Source: Paenibacillus sp. URB8-2 (lineage in GTDB: Bacteria; Bacillota; Bacilli; Paenibacillales; Paenibacillaceae). Taken from it: a DNA stretch of 64,000 nucleotides. Position 1 is the first letter of the stretch, and the number at the start of each line of letters is the position of its first letter. The DNA is taken from assembly GCF_013393385.1 (NCBI RefSeq), contig NZ_AP023239.1, positions 3,782,001 to 3,846,000 of the forward strand. Direction: 5' to 3'. Both the position numbers and the translations under genes were made by a program. Under the pieces are notes generated by a model. The model was not told the origin of the DNA. It did no database searches and worked only from the letters and a program-made list of their open reading frames with translations. Positions 36,075 through 45,219 of the stretch are shown here, one piece after another.

Positions 36075-36950
36075 TTACTCCTCAGATACATGCTGTACGC
36101 TCACTTTATCCTGCGACACGCTCAGCTCTTTCATGACCAGATCGATGATTCCGACAGCCTGCTTCACATCCAGCTTGTCGCTCAGAACGACAACTTTGTA
36201 GGAGTCGTTCCCTTCTTCCTTGACAATCGCTTCTCCATACTGCTGTTGAAGCTTTTCTTCAATTCCGGTGATCTTGGACTCCTTCTCTTCCAGCTGGTGC
36301 AGCTGCTCCTGCGCGGCCGCGCTGTCCGCAGGCGATTTGTCCATATCATTGATCTTGGCCATCAAATCTTGCTGTTCTTTAATCTTCTTCTGTTCGCGTT
36401 CATACAAATAGTTGGTGAACTGGCTGGAGGCCGACGCGCTTTGCGACGCTACTTCGTCCAGCACCGCCGCGTCGCTTTTTGACGCGCCGTCGTCAGCCGA
36501 GACGGTATCCTTTCCATTATCCGCAGCGGCGCTATCCGGTTTGGCGGATGCGTCCGAAGCGGAATCGGATGCCTGATCCTTGGCTTTATCCGCCGAAGGG
36601 TCCGCCGCGGATTGGCCGTCATCGGTTCCCGTCAGCGCGGAATTTGTATCGTCTGCTGCAGAGCTTGCTGCGGCGTTAGGGTCAGCCGCAGCATTAGGAT
36701 CGGCGGCCGCAGCGGAATCAGCAGCCGCAGCGTCATTTTGCGAAGTCACTTCGCTCACTGCCGCGCCGCTGTAAGCCGTCGACGGAAGGGCGTTGCCGGA
36801 CGAGTCCTTGACGGAATCCACCTGAATTGTCCCTGCTGTCTCCTTGGGCGATGAAACGCCAGAGTCCTCCGTGAACAAATAGTACGCAGAGAGCACCACC
36901 ATCAAGCTGAGCATGGATACCAACCAGATTGTTTGTCTTTTGCCGTTCAT
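36075..36950 (-). CDS. spoIIIAH: stage III sporulation protein AH
   Basis: A 291-residue mother-cell membrane protein whose C-terminal YscJ-like domain binds SpoIIQ across the intermembrane space. One N-terminal helix (residues about 8-26) is followed by a very long Ala/Asp/Ser-rich stretch (residues about 60-165, with ADPNAAADPNAA repeats), then coiled coil and the conserved end (VVLSDKLDVKQAVGIIDLVM). The B. subtilis protein is about 218 residues; the extra length is all in the linker. Last gene of the spoIIIA operon. Confidence 0.92.
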   Translation of the reverse strand: MNGKRQTIWLVSMLSLMVVLSAYYLFTEDSGVSSPKETAGTIQVDSVKDSSGNALPSTAYSGAAVSEVTSQNDAAAADSAAAADPNAAADPNAAASSAADDTNSALTGTDDGQSAADPSADKAKDQASDSASDASAKPDSAAADNGKDTVSADDGASKSDAAVLDEVASQSASASSQFTNYLYEREQKKIKEQQDLMAKINDMDKSPADSAAAQEQLHQLEEKESKITGIEEKLQQQYGEAIVKEEGNDSYKVVVLSDKLDVKQAVGIIDLVMKELSVSQDKVSVQHVSEE

Positions 36951-37013
36951 TGCTTTTCCTCCTTTTTGCTGTTCCTTTGGGATTCGGCTGTTACGCCATT
37001 GCCACTCCAGCCG

Positions 37014-37655
37014 CTATTCCTGTTTGCGCGGCACGACGGAAATGCGGTAGCTCGGGACGTTCAGCGCTTTTTGCACCGCCTGCTCGATCAGTCCTTTCAC
37101 CACCTTGTTCTCGGCTCCCTTGGCGACAATAACAACGCCGCGAACCTGGGGCTTGATTCTTTTGGTAATAATCGGCGTCTCGTCTCCGGATTGACTGTAA
37201 GTGACGATTTCGCCGTCTCTGGTGTACGTGGTTGTGTGGCGCTTGCCGCCGTTTGCATCGGTCTCATCGCTTAGCTGCTGGGAATCGTTCATGTTGCGCT
37301 GGACGACAACCTCCTCAGTGGAATCAACGGTGACCATAATGTCCACCGTGCCGACTCCGACGATTTGCTCCAAAATCCCCTTCATGCGGTTCTCCATCTC
37401 CCGCTCGATGCCGTCAAACGAGCTGGCGGCTCCATCCGTCGCCTCCTGCATTGCCGCCTGCGAGCTCTGGGTTTGGGGTGGCTCTCTCCCCGTATTCTCG
37501 CTGTCGAGCTTCTTCACATTTACAAAGGAATTGAACAGCATGATCGCCACGCCCAACAGACCCAGAATGATCAACCATCGGAACGTATGGTTTCGCTTCG
37601 GATTCTCTGCCCCGCCACCGATCATCTGCTCCAGCTTCTTCAGCCAGTTGCCCAT
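37014..37655 (-). CDS. spoIIIAG: stage III sporulation protein AG
   Basis: A 213-residue protein with one membrane helix (residues about 25-42) and a ring-forming domain that builds the large channel ring in the mother-cell side of the SpoIIIA-SpoIIQ complex. Recognisable parts are GILEQIVGVGTVDIMVTVDSTEE, ITKRIKPQVRGVVIVAKGAEN and VQKALNVPSYRISVVPR at the end. Neighbours AF and AH are in the right order. Confidence 0.93.
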   Translation of the reverse strand: MGNWLKKLEQMIGGGAENPKRNHTFRWLIILGLLGVAIMLFNSFVNVKKLDSENTGREPPQTQSSQAAMQEATDGAASSFDGIEREMENRMKGILEQIVGVGTVDIMVTVDSTEEVVVQRNMNDSQQLSDETDANGGKRHTTTYTRDGEIVTYSQSGDETPIITKRIKPQVRGVVIVAKGAENKVVKGLIEQAVQKALNVPSYRISVVPRKQE

Positions 37656-37696
37656 CTTTCCACTCCTCCCTTACGCTTGGTCCGTTTAAGCGGCGG

Positions 37697-38452
37697 CTAC
37701 AATTTTTCGCTGCCGCCGTTCAGCACTTTGATCTTAGCGGGGTCAAGGCTCCAGTTCTTCTCAAGGAGCGCCGTTACCGCCTTGGCGTCGGCGCCGCCCG
37801 AGCCTTCGTCTACGCCCGCCACGGCCGCCGCCGGCTCTGCCGGGCCGGAGCTCTCTCCCGTCTCCTTCAGCCCGTTCTCTCCTTCGCCGAGATCGACTTT
37901 GATATCGTCCACGGGCAAAACCGAGATCGGAACACTGCCTCCGCTTCCCGAGCCTTGGGGTGCATCGCTTTGCTCAGCGCTTCCCGCCGGGAGCGTGACG
38001 ACCACCGCCGTTATAACCGGCATGGCGTTGTCTCCGGCTTCATTCGCCAGGGCGAGCGTTACGGTCACATTCGCTCCGCGCTGCCCCGTCTCGCCTGCGA
38101 TCTGCTCCCTCATCTGTCCGGCGATTTGCTGCGCGGCGAGCTTTAGGCTTTGGTCCCTCCCGCCCGCGGCCAGCTTCTTCCCGTCGGCCAATATTCGTCT
38201 GAGCTCCGCGTCTTCCGCATTGCTCAGCCCGGGCCCCCCGCCGTCCGACCGGCGGAAAGCCAGGCTGAGCTCAGACGCGGCATCGCCCTTCATCAACGAG
38301 ACGATCGGGCTTAGCATCGTCAGCAGGACCAGCAGGCTGAGCACAAGCCTCGCATAGCGCTCCATCGACTTGCTCGGAAGCAGCAGTTCAACGAATGATG
38401 CCAGCAGCACGATCATTATGATTTCCCGCAGCCATCCTCCAAGCCAGCTCAT
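37697..38452 (-). CDS. spoIIIAF: stage III sporulation protein AF
   Basis: A 251-residue protein with two N-terminal membrane helices (WLREIIMIVLLASFVELLLPS and YARLVLSLLVLLTMLSPIV, residues about 7-55) and a soluble ring-building domain. A Gly/Ser/Glu-rich insert fills residues about 165-220, longer than in B. subtilis (206 residues). Part of the forespore feeding-tube complex. Confidence 0.92.
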   Translation of the reverse strand: MSWLGGWLREIIMIVLLASFVELLLPSKSMERYARLVLSLLVLLTMLSPIVSLMKGDAASELSLAFRRSDGGGPGLSNAEDAELRRILADGKKLAAGGRDQSLKLAAQQIAGQMREQIAGETGQRGANVTVTLALANEAGDNAMPVITAVVVTLPAGSAEQSDAPQGSGSGGSVPISVLPVDDIKVDLGEGENGLKETGESSGPAEPAAAVAGVDEGSGGADAKAVTALLEKNWSLDPAKIKVLNGGSEKL

Positions 38453-38473
38453 GATCCACCTCCTTGTGAAGCT

Positions 38474-39826
38474 TTATCTCATCATGACCGTAACGTTGCC
38501 GGCGGTCAGCAGAATGGTGACAGCCAGAAAGAACATGAGCGATACAGCGGCCAAGGCGGCGAATACATAAATCATGCTCTTTCCGATTGTCTGCAGGCAG
38601 GATACGATCGGCGTGTCCCCGAGCGGCTGCATCACGGCTCCGGCCACATTATAAATGAGGGCCAGCACGAGTATTTTGATTGCCGGAAACGCACACAGGA
38701 ACAGGATGATAATGACGCCGGACAATCCGATTGCGTTCTTCACCAGCAGCGAGGCGGATATGACGGTATCGGTAGCGTCTGCGAACATTTTGCCGATAAC
38801 GGGAACGAAATTGCCGGTAACATACTTCGCTGCCCTGAGCGTCACTCCGTCCGTAACCGAGCTGGTGATGCCTCTAACGGAGATAACGCCCAGAAAGACG
38901 GTCAGCAGGACGCCAAGTACCCCTGTGCCGATGTTCCTCAGCAGATTCGCAAGTTGGGTCAGCTTGTATTTGTCCGAGATGGAACTGACCAGATGCAGAA
39001 CTGCCGAGAAGAACAATAGCGGAAAGACCAACGTGTGAATCAGCGTGCCGACCGTATGGATCATGAACACGATCAGGGGATGGGTCACCGAAACGGTAAC
39101 GACATTGCCCATGGAAGCGAGCAGTGCGAACAGAAGCGGGATCATCGCCATCATGAAGTCGATCATCCGGTCGATGGCGTCCTTGGCATAACCGATGGCT
39201 ACATTGAAGCTGTTGACCGCGATGACCAGCACCACCATAAAGCACAGGGTGTAGGCCACCTTGCTGACCGCCTTGCGCTCGAACGCCGTCTGGAGCGTCT
39301 CCAGAATCATGCTCAGCACGCTGATCATTACAATCGTGACAAGCAGCTTGCCGTTGTAGAGCACTTCATGCCACATGTAGGAGAGGAGGCCCGACAGCAC
39401 ATTTTTCAGGCTTAGCCCTTCGCCCCCCGGCAGCAGCATATCCATGAGCGAGGGAGTAGCCCCATCCGGAAAAAAACCGCCGTAATCCTTCATCAGCTGA
39501 TTCCAGTATTTCTCGACTCCATCCTTGGGCAAATCGTCGACCTGGCTCTTCACCCATTGATCTATCGGCGTTTCGCTCTGACCGGTTTGCGCTCCGTTTG
39601 ATGATGCGGATGAGGATGCGGAGGCTGCGCCCCGGCCTTCGGCGGCCGTTTCGGGGGAATCCGCGGAACGCCCGGCTTGGTCGACAATAGTGCCGGTTTG
39701 GCCCATAGGCGTTCCAGCCTCATCTGCCGGTGAAGCGGCCGCCCGGCTCCATCCAATGAACACGAGACAGACAATCAGCAGCGCGACTCTGAGTTTGGGC
39801 GGGCGGAATATGCCGCGCTTTTCCAT
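38474..39826 (-). CDS. spoIIIAE: stage III sporulation protein AE
   Basis: A 450-residue polytopic protein with a cleavable signal-like N-terminus (LLIVCLVFIGWSRAAASPA), a variable Gly/Ser/Ala stretch to residue 90, and about eight membrane helices. The conserved core PLLFALLASMGNVVTVSVTHP and the SVRGITSSVTDGVTLRAAKY segment are present. Considered a permease-like part of the SpoIIIA machine. Confidence 0.93.
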   Translation of the reverse strand: MEKRGIFRPPKLRVALLIVCLVFIGWSRAAASPADEAGTPMGQTGTIVDQAGRSADSPETAAEGRGAASASSSASSNGAQTGQSETPIDQWVKSQVDDLPKDGVEKYWNQLMKDYGGFFPDGATPSLMDMLLPGGEGLSLKNVLSGLLSYMWHEVLYNGKLLVTIVMISVLSMILETLQTAFERKAVSKVAYTLCFMVVLVIAVNSFNVAIGYAKDAIDRMIDFMMAMIPLLFALLASMGNVVTVSVTHPLIVFMIHTVGTLIHTLVFPLLFFSAVLHLVSSISDKYKLTQLANLLRNIGTGVLGVLLTVFLGVISVRGITSSVTDGVTLRAAKYVTGNFVPVIGKMFADATDTVISASLLVKNAIGLSGVIIILFLCAFPAIKILVLALIYNVAGAVMQPLGDTPIVSCLQTIGKSMIYVFAALAAVSLMFFLAVTILLTAGNVTVMMR

Positions 39827-39872
39827 TGCCGTTTCTCCTTTCGTTTGACGGATGAGCCGGACCCGAGACGTA

Positions 39873-40262
39873 CTATGCCGGCAAAAGCTTCATAACCGTT
39901 TCAATAATGATTCCGATGATCGGCACAGCCAGCGTCATAATCAGCACTTTGCCGGCCAGCTCGATTTTGGAGGCGATGGATTCCTGGCCCGCGTCACGTA
40001 CGATCTGGGCTCCGAATTCCGCGATATAGGCGATGCCGATGATTTTGAATACGGTCTTCAAGTACACGGTCTCCATACCCGAAGACTCCGCAAGCCGCTG
40101 AAGAGTGGAGATTACGCCGCCGATTTTGCCGATCAGAAACAGGAAGATCAGTATGCCCGTTGCCGCCGCCAGCAAGAAGGCGAACATCGGCTTTTGTTCT
40201 TTCAGCACAAGAATGAGAACGGTCGACATTAGTCCGATTCCTACGATTTGAATGATTTCCAT
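39873..40262 (-). CDS. spoIIIAD: stage III sporulation protein AD
   Basis: A 129-residue membrane protein starting MEIIQIVGIGL (ATG 40262); frame extension to 40370 belongs to spoIIIAC sequence in another phase. Four hydrophobic helices, with the conserved KIIGIAYIAEFGAQIVRDAGQ near the middle. It is 8 nt after spoIIIAC. Confidence 0.93.
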   Translation of the reverse strand: MEIIQIVGIGLMSTVLILVLKEQKPMFAFLLAAATGILIFLFLIGKIGGVISTLQRLAESSGMETVYLKTVFKIIGIAYIAEFGAQIVRDAGQESIASKIELAGKVLIMTLAVPIIGIIIETVMKLLPA

Positions 40263-40270
40263 AGCGCGGC

Positions 40271-40474
40271 CTATTGAAAAAGAAAGATCGTCTTGATTTC
40301 CTGCAGCAGTCCGTCCAGCATCCGGATGACCATGAACAGCACGACGACAAAGCCGATAACGGTCACCCAATGGGCGATATCCTCTTTGCCCATCTGCTTG
40401 AGCACGGTATGAATCATGGCGATAATGATGCCGATGCCGGCAATTTGAAAGATCGCGTTGACTTCAATATTCAT
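40271..40474 (-). CDS. spoIIIAC: stage III sporulation protein AC
   Basis: A 67-residue protein with two membrane helices. It begins MNIEVNAIFQIAGIGII (ATG 40474) and contains the conserved HTVLKQMGKEDIAHWVT loop. It resembles SpoIIIAD and probably arose from the same ancestor. Spaced 13 nt after spoIIIAB. Confidence 0.93.
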   Translation of the reverse strand: MNIEVNAIFQIAGIGIIIAMIHTVLKQMGKEDIAHWVTVIGFVVVLFMVIRMLDGLLQEIKTIFLFQ

Positions 40475-40487
40475 TCCTGGCACCTCG

Positions 40488-41006
40488 CTAAAAGATCAAA
40501 ATGACGATCAACGCCCCCAGCAGGAGTCCCAGACTTTTGCTCACCTTTTCGTACTTGGCCTGGTCTTCGCGGGCCGAAATTTCCTCCTGTTTCAACTGCT
40601 GCAGCGCCAGTGCAATATGATTCGTCTGATTGCTTCGGTCGCTGGTGCCGAGCGTGCAGCTGAGCTGCCGGAGAACTTCCTGCTCCGGCGTTTTCATCGC
40701 GGTCGCCTTCCAGTTTGTTTCCATCGCCCTGTCCACCGCTTCCTGCGCGGTCCGGTTATAGGGCGGGCTCATCCCTTCGGCGGCTGCGGTGAAGAAACCC
40801 CGGAGCGGCTCCCTCGACTGGACGGCAATCCGTTTCATCGCCTCCGGCAGCGGCGTATAGCCGTACATGATCTCGGTCTCCAGCCGCTGAAGCGCGGCGA
40901 TCAGACCGCGGATATGCCGGGGCCGGTCCGCATACTGCCGGGCCCGGCGGAAGCCGGCCAGAGTCGCCGCGCGCAGGATCATCGCGGCGCCCAGGAGCTT
41001 AAGCAT
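40488..41006 (-). CDS. spoIIIAB: stage III sporulation protein AB
   Basis: A 172-residue protein with terminal membrane helices and a helical cytoplasmic domain related to type II/IV secretion GspF-like proteins. It starts at ATG 41006 (MLKLLGAAMI), overlapping spoIIIAA by 8 nt; the longer frame to 41216 is only the other phase of spoIIIAA. Motifs ALQRLETEIMYGYTPLPEA and LGTSDRSNQ are typical. Confidence 0.92.
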   Translation of the reverse strand: MLKLLGAAMILRAATLAGFRRARQYADRPRHIRGLIAALQRLETEIMYGYTPLPEAMKRIAVQSREPLRGFFTAAAEGMSPPYNRTAQEAVDRAMETNWKATAMKTPEQEVLRQLSCTLGTSDRSNQTNHIALALQQLKQEEISAREDQAKYEKVSKSLGLLLGALIVILIF

Positions 41007-41994
41007 GGCTTTCGCCTCCTTTGCGTTCTCCCGGATATACCGGAAGCGGGCGTTTGCGGCCATCCAGCACGCGAAAGGACAGCTCGCCCGCCGATCGGCG
41101 GAGGATGACGTATCTTTCGAACACGCCCAGTTCGATAATCCGGCCGAGTCCGGGTCGCAAAGCCAGCTCGGACACTTCACGGCCGTGCGCGGCGGCCAGA
41201 ACCGTAATTCCGGCATGCAGCGCCTCAGTCAGCGCATCGGCATCCTCAGGCCGGCCGATTTCGTCGGCGATCAGCACATCCGGCGAGAGGGAGCGGATCA
41301 TCATCATCATGCCCTCGGCTTTGGGGCAGCCGTCCAGCACATCTGTCCGCGGACCGATATCGAAAGAAGGTATCCCCCTGCGGCTTCCAGCGATTTCGGA
41401 ACGCTCGTCCACGATGCCTACCTTGAGACCGGGGCGCCCGTCTCTTCCTCCCGCGCTCCCTGCGGAAATTTGCCGGGCGAGATCGCGGAGCAGCGTCGTC
41501 TTGCCATGTTGGGGCGGAGATATAATCAGCGTGTGCATGACCCGCCGGCGGCTGTCATCCAGCAGGAGCGGCAGAATCCGGTCGGCGACGCCGGGAATCT
41601 CCCGCGCAATCCGGACGTTGAATCCGCCGATATCCCGCAGATGCCCAACGCTTCCGCTGCTTAAAACCGTCCGCCCGGCGAGTCCGATACGGTGTCCCCC
41701 CGGGATGGTAATGAATCCCTTGCGAAGCTCTTCTTCCATCGTATAGAGCGAATGATTGCTGATCAGGTCAAGCATCCGGTGGCTGTCCTCACGGTCCGGT
41801 CTATACGCCTCTTCCGGCTCCAGTGTCAGCCTGCCGGCTGCGTCCACAAAGTGGTACTTCCCCGCATAATTGATTTCCAGCGGCCGCCCTTCCCTGATGC
41901 GGATTTCTTCAACCGTCTCAAGCAGCGGGAGCGGGAGCCGGGAGAGCGCGGCTTTCACTTTTTCGGGAAATAATTGAAGCCAATCGATGCCCAT
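40999..41994 (-). CDS. spoIIIAA: stage III sporulation protein AA, secretion-type ATPase
   Basis: A 331-residue ATPase that resembles type II/IV secretion ATPases and powers the SpoIIIA complex. Walker A is SPPQHGKTTLL near residue 160, with IVDERSEIAGS and VLIADEIGRPEDADAL (Walker B) downstream. Start ATG 41994 with GGGGG upstream; frames to 42072 are possible but lack a better site. First gene of the eight-gene spoIIIA operon, expressed in the mother cell. Confidence 0.94.
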   Translation of the reverse strand: MGIDWLQLFPEKVKAALSRLPLPLLETVEEIRIREGRPLEINYAGKYHFVDAAGRLTLEPEEAYRPDREDSHRMLDLISNHSLYTMEEELRKGFITIPGGHRIGLAGRTVLSSGSVGHLRDIGGFNVRIAREIPGVADRILPLLLDDSRRRVMHTLIISPPQHGKTTLLRDLARQISAGSAGGRDGRPGLKVGIVDERSEIAGSRRGIPSFDIGPRTDVLDGCPKAEGMMMMIRSLSPDVLIADEIGRPEDADALTEALHAGITVLAAAHGREVSELALRPGLGRIIELGVFERYVILRRSAGELSFRVLDGRKRPLPVYPGERKGGESHA

Positions 41995-42076
41995 ATGCGG
42001 TACCCCCAAGTCGTCCTCTATGGAATGCTTTATTCCATATCTATGCTTGTACGTTCGCAATATGACTACCAATCTA

Positions 42077-42340
42077 TCATTTTTTCAAAATACCGATTAA
42101 GAGACACGCCACGCCGACACCCACCCAACACAGCTTGCTGGGAGATAGATTCTGCGCCATGCCCGTAAGACCGATGGCTGTGGTCAGAACGAGCACGGTC
42201 GGACCGACGAGCGCCAGCGCCGAATTGACCGCCAAAGCCTTGTCCACCTGGTTCAGCCGCAGCATGATCAGCGCAGCAGTAATTTCCGCACTGCCTGACA
42301 GCATGCGCAGCACGGCCATCCAGCTTACATACTTGTCCAC
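42077..42340 (-). CDS. yqhV: YqhV-like small membrane protein
   Basis: An 87-residue DUF2619 protein with three membrane helices and the pattern WMAVLRMLSGSAEITAALIMLRL. It uses GTG 42340 with GGAAGGAG upstream. In B. subtilis yqhV also lies directly before spoIIIAA. Function unknown. Confidence 0.85.
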   Translation of the reverse strand: MDKYVSWMAVLRMLSGSAEITAALIMLRLNQVDKALAVNSALALVGPTVLVLTTAIGLTGMAQNLSPSKLCWVGVGVACLLIGILKK

Positions 42341-42596
42341 CTTTGCACAACTCCTTCCGCCTGGATATTTCCAGCGCCGCCTCCGAAAACTCCCGGTTCC
42401 CGGCTGTTGTTCATAGATATGCGGGATTGTCCCGCTTTAGACAACAAGAATTCGGGATAAAAGCATACGCGGCAATACACTATATAGATGTAGAAGAAAA
42501 CATAGTGAAAAAAACTGATAGAAAATTATTATCAGTATGATATAATATTTTTAACAAAATAATAAAACAGTCAACACAACAGAAAGGAATGCTTTC

Positions 42597-43463
42597 ATGC
42601 ACACCCGTCATCCTGAAATTCCCATTACATTCGAAAGTCTCACCAAAACAGCCAGAGAGGTCGCCATCGTCGTCTTATCCGCCCTTCTGGTCGCGGCCGG
42701 TTTGAAGCTGTTCCTGATCCCGCACCAGCTCCTCAGCGGAGGAGTGGCCGGAGCTGCGTCCGTTATCGGTTACTTGACCGATCCCAAATATATTTCGCTT
42801 ATATATTTCGGCATCAATCTGCCGATTCTGCTCTGGGGCCTCGTCGCCGTTGGAAGAAAATACATTTTTCTCAGTATGCTCTGCGTCGCCTGCACCACCT
42901 GGTTCCTGACGATTATTCCTCAGGTGAAAGTAACCAAAGATCCGATTCTGGCCAGCATTTTCGGCGGGGTCATCATTGCGGGGGGCATTGGCTTCTCTCT
43001 GCGCGCGGGCGGGTCGTCGGGAGGATTCGATATTCTGGGCTCTATCATTACGCGTAAAAGAGATGTGCCGATGGGAACGGTTCTGTTCATTATGGACGGG
43101 CTAGTTATTTTAACCCTCGGCTTTATGAAAAGCTGGGATTCCGCGCTCTACGCCATGCTGTGTACATTTGTGAAGAGCCGAGTGGTCGATATGATCCATA
43201 TCCGGCATGTCAAATTGACCTGCTTCATCGTGACGAAACGAAAGGAAGAGATGGTTGAGCGGCTGAACCGGCTTCCGCATGGCGTGACTGTCGTCAACGC
43301 GGAGGGGGGATACAGTCATGAAGGCAACACGATGCTGATGACGGTCACTACGAGGTACGAGCTTTCGGAGCTGCGCAAGGCCGTTATCTCCGTCGATCCA
43401 AGCGCGTTCGTGAACGTGCTGGAAACGGTGGAAATTCTGGGAAGGTTCAGACGGTTGGCATAA
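42597..43463 (+). CDS. YitT-family membrane protein with DUF2179 domain
   Basis: A 288-residue protein. Residues about 15-190 form a five- or six-helix membrane domain with GGVAGAASVIGYL and the glycine-rich LRAGGSSGGFDILG motif; residues about 200-280 are the cytoplasmic DUF2179 domain (TRKRDVP ... GVTVVNAEGGYS). Function of the family is not established. It is one of few plus-strand genes, with AGAAAGGA 8 nt before the ATG; a TATAAT sequence lies at 42541-42546. Confidence 0.88.
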   Translation: MHTRHPEIPITFESLTKTAREVAIVVLSALLVAAGLKLFLIPHQLLSGGVAGAASVIGYLTDPKYISLIYFGINLPILLWGLVAVGRKYIFLSMLCVACTTWFLTIIPQVKVTKDPILASIFGGVIIAGGIGFSLRAGGSSGGFDILGSIITRKRDVPMGTVLFIMDGLVILTLGFMKSWDSALYAMLCTFVKSRVVDMIHIRHVKLTCFIVTKRKEEMVERLNRLPHGVTVVNAEGGYSHEGNTMLMTVTTRYELSELRKAVISVDPSAFVNVLETVEILGRFRRLA

Positions 43464-43547
43464 TAAGCCGCTTCCGCTGCCCTCCGCCAAACCCTGCAGC
43501 TTGCCCAGATCCCGGATGAGTGAGAAACAATAATAGATACGATAAGA

Positions 43548-43644
43548 AGAAACGGCTTCGCCGTCCTCTGGAAGAGGAAAGCATCCGTTTCTCGTAAAAA
43601 TATCAGGTTAAGGATGAGCGCGAAGCTTATTTTTCTGATATTTC
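43548..43644. repeat. composite intergenic hairpin element
   Basis: AGAAACGG ... CCGTTTCT (43548-43592) encloses an inner CGGCTTCGCCG and CCTCTGGAAGAGG. It is followed by AAATATCAG ... CTGATATTT (43599-43643). The first part recurs in diverged form at 35884-35925 and 51906-51944, so it looks like a dispersed palindromic repeat. Confidence 0.55.
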
Positions 43645-43700
43645 AAAAAAAGGGACTGTTTCCAAAAGCCATATCAGGCTTTCGGAAACAGTCCCTTATT
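43645..43700. terminator. bidirectional terminator between yitT gene and aspartokinase
   Basis: AGGGACTGTTTCCAAAAGCC-ATATCA-GGCTTTCGGAAACAGTCCCT, a stem of about 19 bp with one mismatch, flanked by seven A on the left (T on the minus strand) and TTATTATT on the right. Ends both converging transcripts. Confidence 0.88.
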
Positions 43701-43759
43701 ATTGTTAAATCATAAACCTCGGAATGATCACAGTTCCGCTGGAATGTCTTGATGCCGGA

Positions 43760-45013
43760 CTAGCGGCGATCCTGCGGACCGCCTACAAATACTTGCTGGT
43801 CGGTATCCAGCCCATACGCCTTATGCAGCGCCTGGATAATCTCCTTCAGCTTGCCGGACTCCACTACGCAGGAAACCTTGATCTCGGAGGTGCTGACCAT
43901 TTTAATGCTGATTCCAAGACCCGAAATCACCTCGAACATCTGCGCCGCCACGCCCGGATGGCTGACCATGCCAGCGCCGACGATGGAGATTTTGACCAAA
44001 TTATCTTCCGATGTTACCTCACGGTACGGCAGTTCTTCGCGGACTTGACGAATGACCTCTTTGGCCCGTTCCATTTCGTCCAGCGAGACGGTGAAGGAGA
44101 AATCCGCTTCCCCGTTCTGTACGCCGCTCTGCACGATGATATCCACGTTGATGCCTTCATCGGCCAGCTTGCCGAACACCCGGGCCAGTACGCCGGGAAC
44201 GTCGGCCACTCCCGAAATGCTGATCCGCGCCACATTTTTGTCGTAAGCGATGCCGCTAACCGCCACTCCCTGCTCCATGCTTGCTTCCTCCTTCACCACA
44301 GTGCCTTCATTATAATTAAAGCTCGACCGCACAACCAGCTTCACCTGGTACCGTTTCGCGTATTCCACCGCGCGAGGATGCAGCACGGCGGCGCCCAGAT
44401 TGGCGAGCTCCAGCATTTCGTCATATGAGATTTCCTTGAGCTTGCGCGCATTCTTCACGATGCGCGGGTCGGTGGAGTACACCCCGTCGACATCCGTATA
44501 GATTTCGCAGACATCCGCTTTAATGGCCGCCGCGAGCGCAACGGCCGTCGTATCGGAACCGCCTCGTCCGAGCGTAGTAATTTCGCCGTCAATCGTCATC
44601 CCTTGGAAACCGGCAACGATCACGATCTTGTTTTTCTCTAGCGCTTCCAGCACCCGGCGGGGCACAATCTCATTAATCCGCGCCCGTCCGTGCGTCTCGT
44701 CCGTACGGAAGCCGGCCTGCCAGCCGGTATAGGACACAGCTTCGCGTCCAATGCCGCTGAGGGCGATGGACAGCAGCGCAATGGAGATTTGCTCCCCCGT
44801 CGTCATCAGCATATCCATCTCACGCGCAGGCAGCTGGCTGCACAGCAGCTTGGCCTGATCGATCAGTTCGTCGGTCGTGTCCCCCATGGCGGATACAACC
44901 ACGACGCAGCGGTGGCCTTCATCCTGCTTGTCTGCGATGCGTTTGGCGACCCGCTTCATACGCTCGGTATCTCCGACGGAGCTGCCTCCGAATTTCATGA
45001 CATAAAGTGACAA
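43760..45013 (-). CDS. aspartate kinase
   Basis: A 417-residue aspartokinase, first enzyme of the lysine, threonine, methionine and diaminopimelate pathway. The kinase start is VMKFGGSSVGD, followed by TLGRGGSDTTAVALAAA near 150 and TDVDGVYSTDPR near 180; two ACT domains (from about residue 260) provide feedback control. I prefer the TTG at 45013, 10 nt after AGGGAG, to the GTG at 45025 that touches it. It resembles the LysC type with an internal beta-subunit start before MEQGVAVSG. No lysine riboswitch was seen upstream. Confidence 0.93.
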   Translation of the reverse strand: MSLYVMKFGGSSVGDTERMKRVAKRIADKQDEGHRCVVVVSAMGDTTDELIDQAKLLCSQLPAREMDMLMTTGEQISIALLSIALSGIGREAVSYTGWQAGFRTDETHGRARINEIVPRRVLEALEKNKIVIVAGFQGMTIDGEITTLGRGGSDTTAVALAAAIKADVCEIYTDVDGVYSTDPRIVKNARKLKEISYDEMLELANLGAAVLHPRAVEYAKRYQVKLVVRSSFNYNEGTVVKEEASMEQGVAVSGIAYDKNVARISISGVADVPGVLARVFGKLADEGINVDIIVQSGVQNGEADFSFTVSLDEMERAKEVIRQVREELPYREVTSEDNLVKISIVGAGMVSHPGVAAQMFEVISGLGISIKMVSTSEIKVSCVVESGKLKEIIQALHKAYGLDTDQQVFVGGPQDRR

Positions 45014-45157
45014 AGCTTCATTCACTCCCTACTTCAAATTCTATGTAGCACTTGAAACATTCGGTTTCCCGCTTTAAACCAGTATAATACGAAAGTGACC
45101 GGATGCGTTAATTATTTTGCAAAAAAGACGGCATCTCTCAAGCCCATGAACGCCAAA

Positions 45158-45185
45158 GCCTCCCCGCATTGCGCTGCGGGGAGGC
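45158..45185 (-). terminator. efp terminator
   Basis: Minus strand GCCTCCCCGCA-GCGCAA-TGCGGGGAGGC, an 11-bp perfect GC-rich stem 35 nt after efp, followed by only three T. Confidence 0.7.
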
Positions 45186-45219
45186 CGGGCTGGGACAAGA
45201 AATTGCATATAAAGAAAGA

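Noticed and set aside
45026..45157. Search for a lysine riboswitch before the aspartokinase gene
   Set aside because: Only about 130 nt lie free and no L-box helices or terminator were seen.
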